DNA of 14,360 nucleotides, from the NCBI GenBank assembly GCA_000436115.1, contig FR894525.1, positions 80,473 to 94,832 on the forward strand, given 5' to 3'. This document shows, piece by piece, positions 1 through 7,087 of the stretch (position 1 is the first letter of the stretch; each line of letters opens with the position of its first letter). A program made the translations under genes and the position numbers. The DNA comes from Firmicutes bacterium CAG:534. GTDB lineage: Bacteria > Bacillota > Clostridia > Lachnospirales > Lachnospiraceae. The notes beneath the pieces are model-generated. The model ran no database searches and was not told where the DNA came from. It worked only from the letters and a program-made list of their open reading frames with translations.

Positions 1-2087
1 GGATCATTATGGCGGGAAAGGGTTTTGATGACGCAGAGGATCAGGCTCCCTTGTATTTGCGCACTACCGAGGAAATGCTGGAGGAGTTTTCTTATCTTGG
101 CAGTGACAAGGCTTATGAGGTGGTCGTCACAAACACCAATAAAATTGCCGACAGGATCGACGTGATGGCGCCGGTAAGACCGGATAAGTGTCCGCCGGTT
201 ATTCCCGACAGTGACAAGACTTTAACGGAGATCTGCTATAACAGGGCCCATGAACTTTATGGGGAAGAGCTTCCCCCGATTGTGGAGGAGCGGCTTAAAA
301 AGGAGCTTCATTCCATCATCACCAACGGATTTGCGGTGATGTATATCATTGCGCAGAAGCTGGTTTGGAAATCGGTGGAGGACGGGTATCTGGTAGGCTC
401 AAGAGGTTCGGTAGGTTCTTCCCTGGTTGCCTTTATGGCGGGGATCACGGAGGTAAATTCCTTAAGCGCCCACTACAGATGTCCAAATTGCCATTACTAT
501 GACTTTGATTCGCCGGAGGTAAAGCAGTATGCCGGCAATGCAGGCTGCGATATGCCGGATAAGCTCTGCCCGGTTTGCGGGAAACCCCTGGTGAAGGATG
601 GCTTTGACATCCCGTTTGAAACCTTCCTTGGCTTCAAGGGAGACAAGGAGCCTGATATCGACCTGAACTTTTCCGGAGAATATCAAAGTAAGGCCCACAA
701 GTACACGGAGGTTATTTTCGGGGCAGGACAGACCTACCGTGCAGGAACCATTGCAACACTGGCGGACAAGACCGCCTTTGGATATGTAAAGAATTATTAC
801 GAGGAAAGAGGAAAGAGAAAGCGGAACTGTGAGATCAACCGGATCGTAGGAGGGTGCACGGGGGTACGGAGAAGTACGGGACAGCATCCCGGAGGCATTA
901 TTGTACTTCCCATGGGGGAGGACATTAACTCCTTTACCCCGGTTCAGCATCCGGCAAACGATATGACAACGGATATTGTGACCACCCATTTTGATTATCA
1001 CTCCATTGACCACAATCTGCTAAAGCTTGATATTCTGGGACATGATGATCCTACCATGATCCGTATGCTGCAGGATCTTACCGGTATCGATCCTACCAAG
1101 ATCCCGCTGGATGATCCCCAGGTAATGTCCCTGTTTCAGAATACCTCCGCACTTGGGATCACGCCGGAGCAGATCAGCGGATGCCCTGTGGGCTCCCTTG
1201 GAATTCCGGAGTTTGGAACGGATTTCGTAATCCAGATGCTTCTGGATACCAAGCCTCAGCGTTTCTCGGATCTGATCCGTATTTCCGGACTGGGTCACGG
1301 AACGGATGTATGGCTGGGAAATGCGCAGACTCTGATCCTGGAAGGAACGGCTACGATTTCCACGGCAATCTGCTGCCGTGATGATATTATGATTTATCTG
1401 ATCAATAAGGGAGTGGAAAGCGCTCTTTCCTTTACGATCATGGAGAGCGTCCGTAAGGGCAAGGGCTTAAAGCCGGAGTGGGAGGAAGCCATGAAGGCCC
1501 AGGGAGTGCCGGACTGGTACATCTGGTCCTGCAAAAAGATCAAATACATGTTCCCCAAGGCCCATGCGGCAGCCTATGTTATGATGGCGTGGAGGATTGC
1601 ATATTGCAAGATCAACTATCCGCTGGCTTATTATGCTTCCTATTTTTCCATCCGTGCATCGGCCTTTTCCTATGAGCTGATGTGCCTTGGGCAGCAGCAT
1701 CTGGAAAACGTGATGGCAGATTATAAAAGGCGGTCGGACAGCCTTTCCAAGAAGGAGCAGGATGCCTACAAGGATATGAAGATCGTGCAGGAAATGTATG
1801 CAAGAGGGTTTACGTTTGAACCAATAGATATTTTTACGGCTCATTCCAGAAACTTTCAGATCGTAAATGACAAGCTGATGCCATCCCTTAACAGCATTGA
1901 CGGCCTTGGGGAAAAGGCGGCTGACGCCATTGTGGAAGCGGCAAAGGATGGCCCCTTCCTTTCCAAGGATGATTTCAGACAGCGTACCAAGGTTTCAAAG
2001 TCGATCATTGACCTGATGGATGAGCTGGGGCTTTTAGGAGAACTGCCGGAGTCTAACCAGATCAGCCTGTTTGATTTTGTATCATAA
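1..2087 (+). CDS. polC: DNA polymerase III alpha subunit, PolC type (C-terminal part, 5' truncated by window)
   Basis: Replicative DNA polymerase of low-GC Gram-positive bacteria, acting at the replication fork. The reading frame is open to the left edge (two in-frame codons precede the first ATG at 9), so the ATG at 9 is an internal Met and about 694 residues of a protein that is usually about 1,400-1,450 long are present. Counting from that Met: the YLRTTEEMLEEF stretch typical of PolC (16-27), GSRGSVGSSLVAF in the polymerase core (130-142), the PolC zinc-binding Cys set (C158, C161, C187, C190), the palm motif PDIDLNFSG with the catalytic aspartates (215-223), and a helix-hairpin-helix-like GLGEKAADAIVEA near the C terminus. 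The PHP and 3'-5' exonuclease domains would lie upstream of the window. The stop is TAA at 2085-2087. The family assignment is secure; DnaE lacks this zinc motif and order. Confidence 0.97.
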   Translation, partial: IIMAGKGFDDAEDQAPLYLRTTEEMLEEFSYLGSDKAYEVVVTNTNKIADRIDVMAPVRPDKCPPVIPDSDKTLTEICYNRAHELYGEELPPIVEERLKKELHSIITNGFAVMYIIAQKLVWKSVEDGYLVGSRGSVGSSLVAFMAGITEVNSLSAHYRCPNCHYYDFDSPEVKQYAGNAGCDMPDKLCPVCGKPLVKDGFDIPFETFLGFKGDKEPDIDLNFSGEYQSKAHKYTEVIFGAGQTYRAGTIATLADKTAFGYVKNYYEERGKRKRNCEINRIVGGCTGVRRSTGQHPGGIIVLPMGEDINSFTPVQHPANDMTTDIVTTHFDYHSIDHNLLKLDILGHDDPTMIRMLQDLTGIDPTKIPLDDPQVMSLFQNTSALGITPEQISGCPVGSLGIPEFGTDFVIQMLLDTKPQRFSDLIRISGLGHGTDVWLGNAQTLILEGTATISTAICCRDDIMIYLINKGVESALSFTIMESVRKGKGLKPEWEEAMKAQGVPDWYIWSCKKIKYMFPKAHAAAYVMMAWRIAYCKINYPLAYYASYFSIRASAFSYELMCLGQQHLENVMADYKRRSDSLSKKEQDAYKDMKIVQEMYARGFTFEPIDIFTAHSRNFQIVNDKLMPSLNSIDGLGEKAADAIVEAAKDGPFLSKDDFRQRTKVSKSIIDLMDELGLLGELPESNQISLFDFVS

Positions 2088-2196
2088 TAGAAAATTTTGT
2101 TAACCATTTCTGTGGTTTTGTCCACCGCATTTCAGGCGCTGATCTGATATACTCCTTATAAAAGAAAAAAGCCTGCTTGATAGGAGGAAATGAAAT

Positions 2197-4014
2197 ATGC
2201 TAAAAGCCATGGATAAGAAAAATGTAAAGCTTCTTCCGGGAGTGTTTCGGGAGAGAATGGAAAAGAACAGGGAATATCTGATGGAGCTGGATCCCCAATG
2301 TCTTTTGCAAAGCTTTTATCTGGAGGCAGGGATTGTGATGCCGGGACTTCAGGTGGTGGATGATCCCACTACGGCAAAGCTGCACTGGGGATGGGAAGCC
2401 ACAAGCTGTCAGCTTCGGGGGCATTTCCTGGGACATTTTCTGAGTGCGGCAGCAGCCCTTGTTGCTTCAGAAAAGGATATGGAATTAAAAGTAAAGCTGG
2501 ATAAGATCATTTCCGAACTGGCAAGATGCCAGGAACTGAACGGAGGAGAATGGGTAGGATCTATTCCGGAAAAATATTTTGAAAAGCTGGCAGCAGGGCA
2601 GTATGTCTGGTCCCCTCAATACGTTATGCACAAGACGGTTATGGGACTTATGAACGCTTACCAGGATGCAGGAAATGAACAGGCACTGACCATTGTAAGC
2701 AAGCTGGCGGACTGGTATCTGCGCTGGACGGACGCCATGCAGAAACGTAATCCCCATGCCGTTTACAGCGGAGAGGAAGGCGGCATGCTGGAGGTATGGA
2801 CCAGGCTGTATGAGATCACAGGAAATGAGAAATACAAGATCCTGGCAGGAAGATACAGCAATCCAAGCCTCTTTGGAAAGCTCCTGGACGATAAGGACGG
2901 ACTTACAAACTGCCATGCCAATTCAAGCATTCCCATGTCTCACGGTGCTGCAAGATTATATGAAGTTACCGGGGAGGAGAAGTGGCGCACGATCACGGAA
3001 AAATTCTGGAAATGTGCGGTCACGGACAGAGGAATGTACTGCACAGGAGGTCAGAACGCTGGAGAATTCTGGGTACCGCCTTTTATGCAGGGACAGTTTA
3101 TCGGCAGTAACAATCAGGAGTTCTGTACCGTTTATAACATGGTGAGAACAGCAGATTATCTTTATCGTTTCAGCAGGGATACCGCCTATGCGGATTACAT
3201 TGAAAGAAATCTGTATAACGGCTTTCTGGCTCAGCAAAACGCCCAGACGGGTATGCCTACTTACTTTTTGCCATTAAAGGCGGGCAGCCGCAAAAAATGG
3301 GGCACAAAGACGAGAGATTTCTGGTGCTGTCATGGAACAATGGTACAGGCGCAGGCATCCTATCCGGAATGGATTTACTTTGAGGATACGGAAAATGATG
3401 AACTGGTAGTCAGCCAGTACATTCCTTCCAGCCTGGAATATCAAAGAGGGAAAAACCGGATCTTTTTTGAACAGACCACAGATATGAAATATTATAACGA
3501 TCAGGCATTTTTCGATGAGAAGGATGACAGTCAGATGTCCAGATGGTTTTTAAAATTCCATGTGACCTGTTCCATGCCTGAGCATTTCACCATTGCATTC
3601 CGTGTTCCTTCATGGGTAAAGGGTGACATTCAGGTAAAGGTAAATGGAAAAGAGCTTCCGGCGTCTGTAGCAGGAGGATATTTAAGGATTACAGGAGACT
3701 TTAAGGAAGACACCATCCATATTTACTTCCCCAGTGCGCTGGCAATGGAAGCGCTGCCGGATATGCCGGAACTGGCAGCAGTGGTAGACGGCCCGATTGT
3801 TCTTGCAGGAATGACGCAGGAGGATCAGGGACTTTCGGGGGATTTTGCCCATCCAGAAAGCTTCCTGAAGCCACAGATGGAGCATACCTATGGCACATTC
3901 CCCTGGAAGCAGAACTATTACCAGACCAGAAATCAGGACAGGAATATTCTGTTTAAACCGTTGTATGAGGTGACAGATGAAACTTATACGGTATATTTCA
4001 GTAAGAAGGATTAA
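2197..4014 (+). CDS. GH127 family beta-L-arabinofuranosidase-like glycoside hydrolase (DUF1680)
   Basis: Predicted retaining exo-glycosidase releasing terminal beta-L-arabinofuranose from plant glycans or hydroxyproline-linked arabino-oligosaccharides. There is no signal peptide, so it should act in the cytoplasm on imported oligosaccharides. The 605-residue length fits GH127 (characterised HypBA1 is about 658). The fold is an (alpha/alpha)6 barrel over roughly residues 10-410, then beta-sandwich material. The family's zinc/thiolate active site is visible: E308-F309-C310 and the adjacent pair C377-C378 in WCCHGT, matching Glu338/Cys340/Cys417/Cys418 of HypBA1, so C377 would be the nucleophile. 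The start is set by AGGAGG at 2182-2187, nine bases before the ATG; ATG 2209 (MDKK) is a weaker alternative. TATACT at 2148-2153 could be a -10, but I see no good -35. It stands alone and converges on the AraC-type gene. The exact substrate is inferred; GH146 or another DUF1680 specificity is possible. Confidence 0.9.
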   Translation: MLKAMDKKNVKLLPGVFRERMEKNREYLMELDPQCLLQSFYLEAGIVMPGLQVVDDPTTAKLHWGWEATSCQLRGHFLGHFLSAAAALVASEKDMELKVKLDKIISELARCQELNGGEWVGSIPEKYFEKLAAGQYVWSPQYVMHKTVMGLMNAYQDAGNEQALTIVSKLADWYLRWTDAMQKRNPHAVYSGEEGGMLEVWTRLYEITGNEKYKILAGRYSNPSLFGKLLDDKDGLTNCHANSSIPMSHGAARLYEVTGEEKWRTITEKFWKCAVTDRGMYCTGGQNAGEFWVPPFMQGQFIGSNNQEFCTVYNMVRTADYLYRFSRDTAYADYIERNLYNGFLAQQNAQTGMPTYFLPLKAGSRKKWGTKTRDFWCCHGTMVQAQASYPEWIYFEDTENDELVVSQYIPSSLEYQRGKNRIFFEQTTDMKYYNDQAFFDEKDDSQMSRWFLKFHVTCSMPEHFTIAFRVPSWVKGDIQVKVNGKELPASVAGGYLRITGDFKEDTIHIYFPSALAMEALPDMPELAAVVDGPIVLAGMTQEDQGLSGDFAHPESFLKPQMEHTYGTFPWKQNYYQTRNQDRNILFKPLYEVTDETYTVYFSKKD

Positions 4015-4874
4015 TGATTGATCCGTTTTTTATGAAAGGCGGTTTTGTATTGGAGGGGCGTGATCCCTTCGTACTTCCGGAACATTTTCATATAGTATTT
4101 TTCATCATGGAAGCCGCAGGAATATGCGGCTTCTTTGATGCTGATATCACTTCCCTGAAGGAGCGCCTTGGAAACCTCAATACGACACCTATTCAGGTAA
4201 TAGGTCAGAGTCATGCCGGTTTCCTTTTTGAAAAGTGCGGAAAGATACTCCTGATTGTAGTGAAAGTGCTCGGCGATCTCTGAAGCGGTAAGAGTGGTAT
4301 GGCAATTTGATTTTACCCATTCCATAATGCTGTAGATCGTAGGAGAAAATTCCGTAAGCGTACCGGAAAGCATGTTTAAGCATTCCTGTGTGATCTCCAT
4401 GAGAAGCAGGCTTAAAGAACAGGGGAGCATGGCGTCCAGATAAAGAGGATCCTGCCGGGAAAAGTCGATCAGCTGCCGGAACAGCAGGCTGACTCTCTGG
4501 AAATGGATGGGAGAACCATGTTCCGGAAGAAAATAGGTGAAGTCTTTAGGAAGCCCGCAAAGATTTAGAGAAGCCTTGGCGGCATAAGTGTGCCAGGGAT
4601 GATCAGAGGAAAAGTGTACCCAGAAATAAGACAGACTTCCTTTAGCGGGAGCGTGGCCGTAGTGCTCCTCCCCGGCTTTTAAAAAGATAAATTCCCCGGC
4701 TTTTACCAGGTGGGGAACACCGGAAACCGTGATCGGGAGACAGCCTTTAAGAACAAGGATCAGTACATGACAGTCCATGGTCCGTCTTACATGTAAAAAG
4801 GAATCCCGGCTCATCAGATTTCCGCAGGTGTAATAGTGAAGCAGGGTATCATTCTGGGTGTAGACATAGTTCAT
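4011..4874 (-). CDS. AraC-family transcriptional regulator with N-terminal cupin sensor
   Basis: Probable sugar-responsive transcription factor, 287 residues, the usual size for the family. The N-terminal half (about 15-110) is an AraC-type cupin, with strands around VLILVLKGCLPITV and a KAGEFIFLKAGEEHYG turn. The C-terminal half carries two helix-turn-helix motifs: TASEIAEHFHYNQEYLSALF (about 197-216) and ISIKEAAYSCGFHDEKYYMKMFRKYEGITP (split about 244-273), the standard XylS/AraC signature. I chose ATG at 4872-4874 because it has AAGGAG nine bases upstream on the minus strand; an in-frame ATG 60 bases further upstream has no such site and would add a non-homologous tail. Its stop overlaps the GH127 stop in the TTAA at 4011-4014. 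Control of the neighbouring arabinofuranosidase is a reasonable guess from proximity, but a convergent layout gives no shared promoter to support it. Confidence 0.92.
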   Translation of the reverse strand: MNYVYTQNDTLLHYYTCGNLMSRDSFLHVRRTMDCHVLILVLKGCLPITVSGVPHLVKAGEFIFLKAGEEHYGHAPAKGSLSYFWVHFSSDHPWHTYAAKASLNLCGLPKDFTYFLPEHGSPIHFQRVSLLFRQLIDFSRQDPLYLDAMLPCSLSLLLMEITQECLNMLSGTLTEFSPTIYSIMEWVKSNCHTTLTASEIAEHFHYNQEYLSALFKKETGMTLTYYLNRCRIEVSKALLQGSDISIKEAAYSCGFHDEKYYMKMFRKYEGITPLQYKTAFHKKRINH

Positions 4875-4907
4875 AGATCGGCGCTCCTTTTGAAAAAGCT
4901 TTTCTCT

Positions 4908-4934
4908 ATCATAACATAGCCATAATGCAAACAA
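4908..4934 (-). promoter_or_regulatory. Possible promoter of the AraC-family gene
   Basis: On the minus strand TTGTTT (4934-4929) and TATGAT (4913-4908) are separated by 15 bases, and the start codon lies 34 bases beyond the -10. The match is modest and the spacing short. The whole 4930-5000 interval is more than 80% A+T and offers several other possible hexamers. Confidence 0.25.
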
Positions 4935-4994
4935 AAAACAGAATTTTAAAAAAATTTTAAATTTATACTTGCTTTTTTGTCAAAACTGTAATAT

Positions 4995-5000
4995 TATAAT
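4995..5000 (+). promoter_or_regulatory. Likely -10 element of the tRNA-Glu transcript
   Basis: A perfect TATAAT ends 26 bases before the tRNA 5' end, in AT-rich DNA. The -35 is unclear: TTGTCA (4977-4982) is only 12 bases away and TTGCTT (4969-4974) 20 bases away. Position and the perfect hexamer support a tRNA promoter; the upstream half is unresolved. Confidence 0.4.
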
Positions 5001-5026
5001 CAAGTCTGATGCAGACGAAAGAAAAT

Positions 5027-5098
5027 GGCTTGTTGGTCAAGCGGTTAAGACGCCGCCCTCTCACGGCGGAAACAGGGGTTCGATTCCCCTACAAGCTG
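5027..5098 (+). tRNA. tRNA-Glu (anticodon CTC)
   Basis: A cloverleaf folds by eye over 72 nt. The acceptor stem GGCTTGT pairs with ACAAGCT (first pair is a G-U wobble), discriminator G. The D arm is built on GTC/GAC with the AAGCGGTTAA loop. The anticodon stem CCGCC/GGCGG closes the seven-base loop CTCTCAC, giving anticodon CTC, which reads GAG. The T arm is AGGGG-TTCGATT-CCCCT. The next bases are CGC, so CCA is not encoded and must be added post-transcriptionally. It lies alone, downstream of a divergent AraC gene and upstream of the PerR-like operon. Confidence 0.95.
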
Positions 5099-5105
5099 CG
5101 CAAAG

Positions 5106-5131
5106 GCAGTGAGAAGTGCATTCTCATCTGC
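5106..5131 (+). other. Stem-loop in the tRNA-Glu 3' trailer
   Basis: GCAGTGAGAA pairs with TTCTCA-(T)-CTGC around a GTGCA loop: ten base pairs with one bulged T. It sits eight bases after the tRNA and before the terminator-like structure, so it may guide 3' processing. Function is inferred from position only. Confidence 0.5.
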
Positions 5132-5143
5132 TGATAGCCCAAC

Positions 5144-5190
5144 CCGAAAGAAGTGCTGGAGGCTTATGATAAGCTTTCGGTTCTTTTTTT
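5144..5190 (+). terminator. Probable intrinsic terminator of the tRNA-Glu transcript
   Basis: CCGAAAG (5144-5150) pairs with CTTTCGG (5174-5180), followed at once by TTCTTTTTTT. Inside the long loop CTTA-TGA-TAAG (5163-5173) forms a small hairpin that stacks directly on the 3' strand of the outer stem, leaving a one-sided bulge of about 12 bases. The T-run and position make a terminator likely; the bulged stem makes efficiency uncertain. Confidence 0.65.
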
Positions 5191-5224
5191 ATGTTCAGAT
5201 CCAGAATTCTTTGAAGTAGTGCGC

Positions 5225-5253
5225 TTGACAATGCTTAAGGCATTGATTATAAT
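5225..5253 (+). promoter_or_regulatory. Consensus sigma-A promoter of the PerR-like operon
   Basis: TTGACA at 5225-5230 and TATAAT at 5248-5253 are both perfect hexamers separated by exactly 17 bases. Transcription would start near 5260, just ahead of the 5263-5281 palindrome and about 45 bases before the TTG start codon. So strong a core promoter fits a gene set held off by a repressor and released fully on derepression. Confidence 0.9.
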
Positions 5254-5262
5254 TAAAAATAG

Positions 5263-5281
5263 AATTAGAATAATTCTAATT
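5263..5281 (+). promoter_or_regulatory. Fur/PerR-type operator (perfect 9-1-9 palindrome)
   Basis: AATTAGAAT-A-ATTCTAATT is a perfect inverted repeat around a single central base. Its inner TTAGAAT-A-ATTCTAA has the 7-1-7 geometry of the known PerR box (TTATAATNATTATAA), differing at one position per arm. It lies at about +3 to +21 relative to the predicted transcription start, immediately before the gene for a PerR-like repressor, so bound repressor would block initiation or early elongation. Autoregulation is inferred from position. Confidence 0.82.
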
Positions 5282-5303
5282 TCTATGGAAAGAAGCGGTT
5301 ATA

Positions 5304-5672
5304 TTGACAAAATATGCAAGAGAAATTGAGGCGATTGTACTGTCATCCGCAGAGCATATGACAGCGGAACAGATTTACATGCAGATGAAAAAGAAAAATT
5401 CTGGAATTGCACAGGCCAGTGTTTACAACAACCTGAGACGGCTGACAGAATCGGGGAGGCTTAACAGAATTTCAATTTCGGGGCATCCGGATCGTTATGA
5501 TAATCCCATTCGCCACGATCATTTGTTCTGTGATGTCTGCGGAGAGATAAAGGACGTTACCTTAAGAGATCTGAAAGAAGCTATAGAGAAACGGCTTGGA
5601 GTAGATATTATTTCCTATAACTTGGGTATTCACTATGTCTGTCCTAAATGCAGAAAGAACAGATCACATTGA
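5304..5672 (+). CDS. perR: PerR-like peroxide-sensing repressor, Fur family
   Basis: Metal-dependent dimeric repressor, 122 residues, predicted to repress its own operon until metal-catalysed oxidation by peroxide. The DNA-binding half contains TAEQIY and the recognition helix ASVYNNLRRLTESG, nearly the same as in B. subtilis PerR. Structural zinc Cys pairs are CDVC and CPKC. By eye alignment all five PerR regulatory ligands are kept: His37 (EHMTAEQ), Asp85 (RYDN), His91 and His93 (RHDH) and Asp104 (CGEIKDV). The start is TTG at 5304: an in-frame stop lies 27 bases upstream, no ATG or GTG is available between, and GGAAAGAAG precedes it. The protein thus begins where other PerRs have TPQR, lacking the first helix, a short form common in clostridia. 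The discriminating residues favour PerR over Fur or Zur, but only a binding or oxidation assay would settle it. Confidence 0.85.
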   Translation: MTKYAREIEAIVLSSAEHMTAEQIYMQMKKKNSGIAQASVYNNLRRLTESGRLNRISISGHPDRYDNPIRHDHLFCDVCGEIKDVTLRDLKEAIEKRLGVDIISYNLGIHYVCPKCRKNRSH

Positions 5673-5686
5673 TAGGAAGTTAGTTG

Positions 5687-5719
5687 ATAGGGGAGTGTGC
5701 AGCTTGTACAGTCCCCTAT
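5687..5719 (+). other. Strong intercistronic stem-loop between perR and the flavoprotein gene
   Basis: ATAGGGGA (5687-5694) pairs with TCCCCTAT (5712-5719); after one G-G mismatch the stem continues as TGTGCA/TGTACA with one G-U pair, closed by a GCT loop. That is 14 pairs in 33 bases. No T-run follows, so it is not a standard terminator. It lies 14 bases after the perR stop, where it could protect the regulator's 3' end, mark an RNase cut, or set expression ratios within the operon. Confidence 0.7.
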
Positions 5720-5781
5720 TCTATAACAAAAAGGAAGAGGAACGGAAAGAATGGAATACATAATGACAGGAGGAACCTGTA

Positions 5782-7062
5782 TTGAGAAGGGAAAATTTAT
5801 ATGATGTAGTAATTGTCGGCGGGGGGCCAGCGGGACTGACTGCAGCAATATATCTTGCCAGAGCCAAGCACAGGGTAGTGGTTGTGGAAAGGAAAAGAAT
5901 TGGCGGGCAGATCGCTTGTATAAATGAGTCGGTAAACTATCCGGGAATTGAAAAACTATCCGGGGCAGATCTGACAGGGAACATGTGCAGACAGGCTGAG
6001 AAATATGGGGTGGAATTTCTATTTGGAACAGCGAAAAGCCTGAATTTGAATACGATGATCAAGAGCGTGAAAACAGATAAGGGGGAGTTACACTGCTTTG
6101 GCATACTGCTTGCCACAGGAGCACCATCGCAAATTTTGGGGTGTAATACAGCAAGCGAACTGATAAGGATGGATATCTGTCTGGATGAAAATGGATTTGT
6201 AATTGCCGACACAAAGCGGAAAACAAATCTGGACGGTGTGTATGCGGCAGGCGATATCTGCAGAAAGAATGTCAGGAAGGCAGCAATAGCAATTGGAGAC
6301 GGGGCGTTGGCAGCAACAGAGCTGGTACATTATGTCGCATGTCTACAGCGTAAAACGGGGATTCTGCCACAGAAGAAAGAGGATGAAGATACAAATCCTC
6401 CCATAACTGAGAATGAGCAGAAGGCGAAAAAAACGCAGGAGAAAATCGCCCAATCACATGGAGGCCCCTTTTCACGGGATGCGATATCCAGACTGCAGGC
6501 AATCCTTGGAAAGATGGAAAAAACGCTGATATTGCAGCTGCATCTGAACGGAGCGCCAATCTCCAGAGAACTGCAGGGATACATGGTGGAACTGGCAGAT
6601 TATGCAGGAAAGCTTTCTGTAAAAACGATAGAGAATTCTGCGGAACCGGACACCCCTTTTGTGCGTGTATGCAATGAGGATGGAACAGAGTCAGGTCTTG
6701 CCTTCCATGGTGTTCCGGGAGGATATGAGTTTTCTTCTTTTGTATTGGGACTCTATAATGCTTCGGGAGAGGGACAGTCGATAGATCCAACGCTGAAGGA
6801 AACTATACAGGATATTACACATCCGGTGCATATGAAGATACTGGTGTCTTCCTCCTGTGAAGCCTGCGCTGAACTTGTTGTGGCAGCCCAGAAAGCAGCT
6901 TCTTTAAACAATAATATAACTGCAGACATATATGACATCAATCACTTTATGGAATTAAAAGAAAAATACCGGGTGGCGAGTGTTCCGTGTCTTGTAATCA
7001 ATGAGAAGCAGGTAAACTTCGGAGGGAAAAGTCTGGAGCAGCTTGTAGATATGATTATTTAA
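5782..7062 (+). CDS. Hybrid flavoprotein: TrxR-like FAD domain lacking the NADPH domain, fused to AhpF-like tandem thioredoxin-fold domain
   Basis: Predicted cytoplasmic disulfide or peroxide-related redox protein, 426 residues. Residues 7-40 hold the FAD Rossmann motif VVIVGGGPAGLTAA and the GGQIA segment (41-45); 148-180 hold the second FAD-binding part, TNLDGVYAAGDIC and GDGALAATEL. In thioredoxin reductase about 130 residues of NADPH-binding domain with the CxxC centre separate these halves; here only about 20 residues lie between LLATGA (109-114) and DENGFVIAD (135-143), and the N-terminal domain has no CxxC. A charged linker (about 190-228) leads to a C-terminal region (230-426) resembling the AhpF N-terminal double thioredoxin fold, with C359-E-A-C362 and a cis-Pro-type SVPCLVIN (400-407). 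In AhpF that domain is N-terminal, so the order is reversed. TTG 5782 is chosen for AGGAGGA at 5768-5774, seven bases away. Electron donor and partner are unknown. Confidence 0.8.
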   Translation: MRRENLYDVVIVGGGPAGLTAAIYLARAKHRVVVVERKRIGGQIACINESVNYPGIEKLSGADLTGNMCRQAEKYGVEFLFGTAKSLNLNTMIKSVKTDKGELHCFGILLATGAPSQILGCNTASELIRMDICLDENGFVIADTKRKTNLDGVYAAGDICRKNVRKAAIAIGDGALAATELVHYVACLQRKTGILPQKKEDEDTNPPITENEQKAKKTQEKIAQSHGGPFSRDAISRLQAILGKMEKTLILQLHLNGAPISRELQGYMVELADYAGKLSVKTIENSAEPDTPFVRVCNEDGTESGLAFHGVPGGYEFSSFVLGLYNASGEGQSIDPTLKETIQDITHPVHMKILVSSSCEACAELVVAAQKAASLNNNITADIYDINHFMELKEKYRVASVPCLVINEKQVNFGGKSLEQLVDMII

Positions 7063-7087
7063 TTATAAATTGCAGGAGGAGAATTGC

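Noticed and set aside
462..1013. Long open frames antisense to polC, including this one of 183 codons
   Set aside because: They lie wholly opposite a well-supported coding region, have no family resemblance or ribosome-binding site, and are expected by chance in GC-balanced coding DNA. The same applies to the other antisense frames over the real genes.
2102..2119. Possible terminator after polC (AACCA-TTTCTG-TGGTT followed by TTG)
   Set aside because: Five pairs with a weak T tail are too little to call; the polC transcript may end further on or rely on another mechanism.
2118..2153. TTGTCC/TATACT pair as the GH127 promoter
   Set aside because: The spacing is 24 bases, outside the usable range. 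TATACT alone remains a possible -10.
4940..4965. AATTTTAAAAAAATTTTAAATTT tract as an operator between the AraC gene and the tRNA
   Set aside because: It is A/T only, so symmetry arises easily by chance; there is no independent support.
5285..5303. ATG at 5285 as the start of the PerR-like gene
   Set aside because: It is in another reading frame and soon meets a stop; the conserved protein is in the frame of TTG 5304.
5687..5719. Intrinsic terminator between perR and the flavoprotein
   Set aside because: The stem is strong but is followed by TCTATAACAAAAAGG, without a T-run; kept as a stem-loop of unknown role.
7070..7087. Upstream TTG at 7070 as the adh start
   Set aside because: It would put the AGGAGG inside the gene; ATG 7088 has ideal spacing and gives the MKGFAML start seen in characterised relatives.
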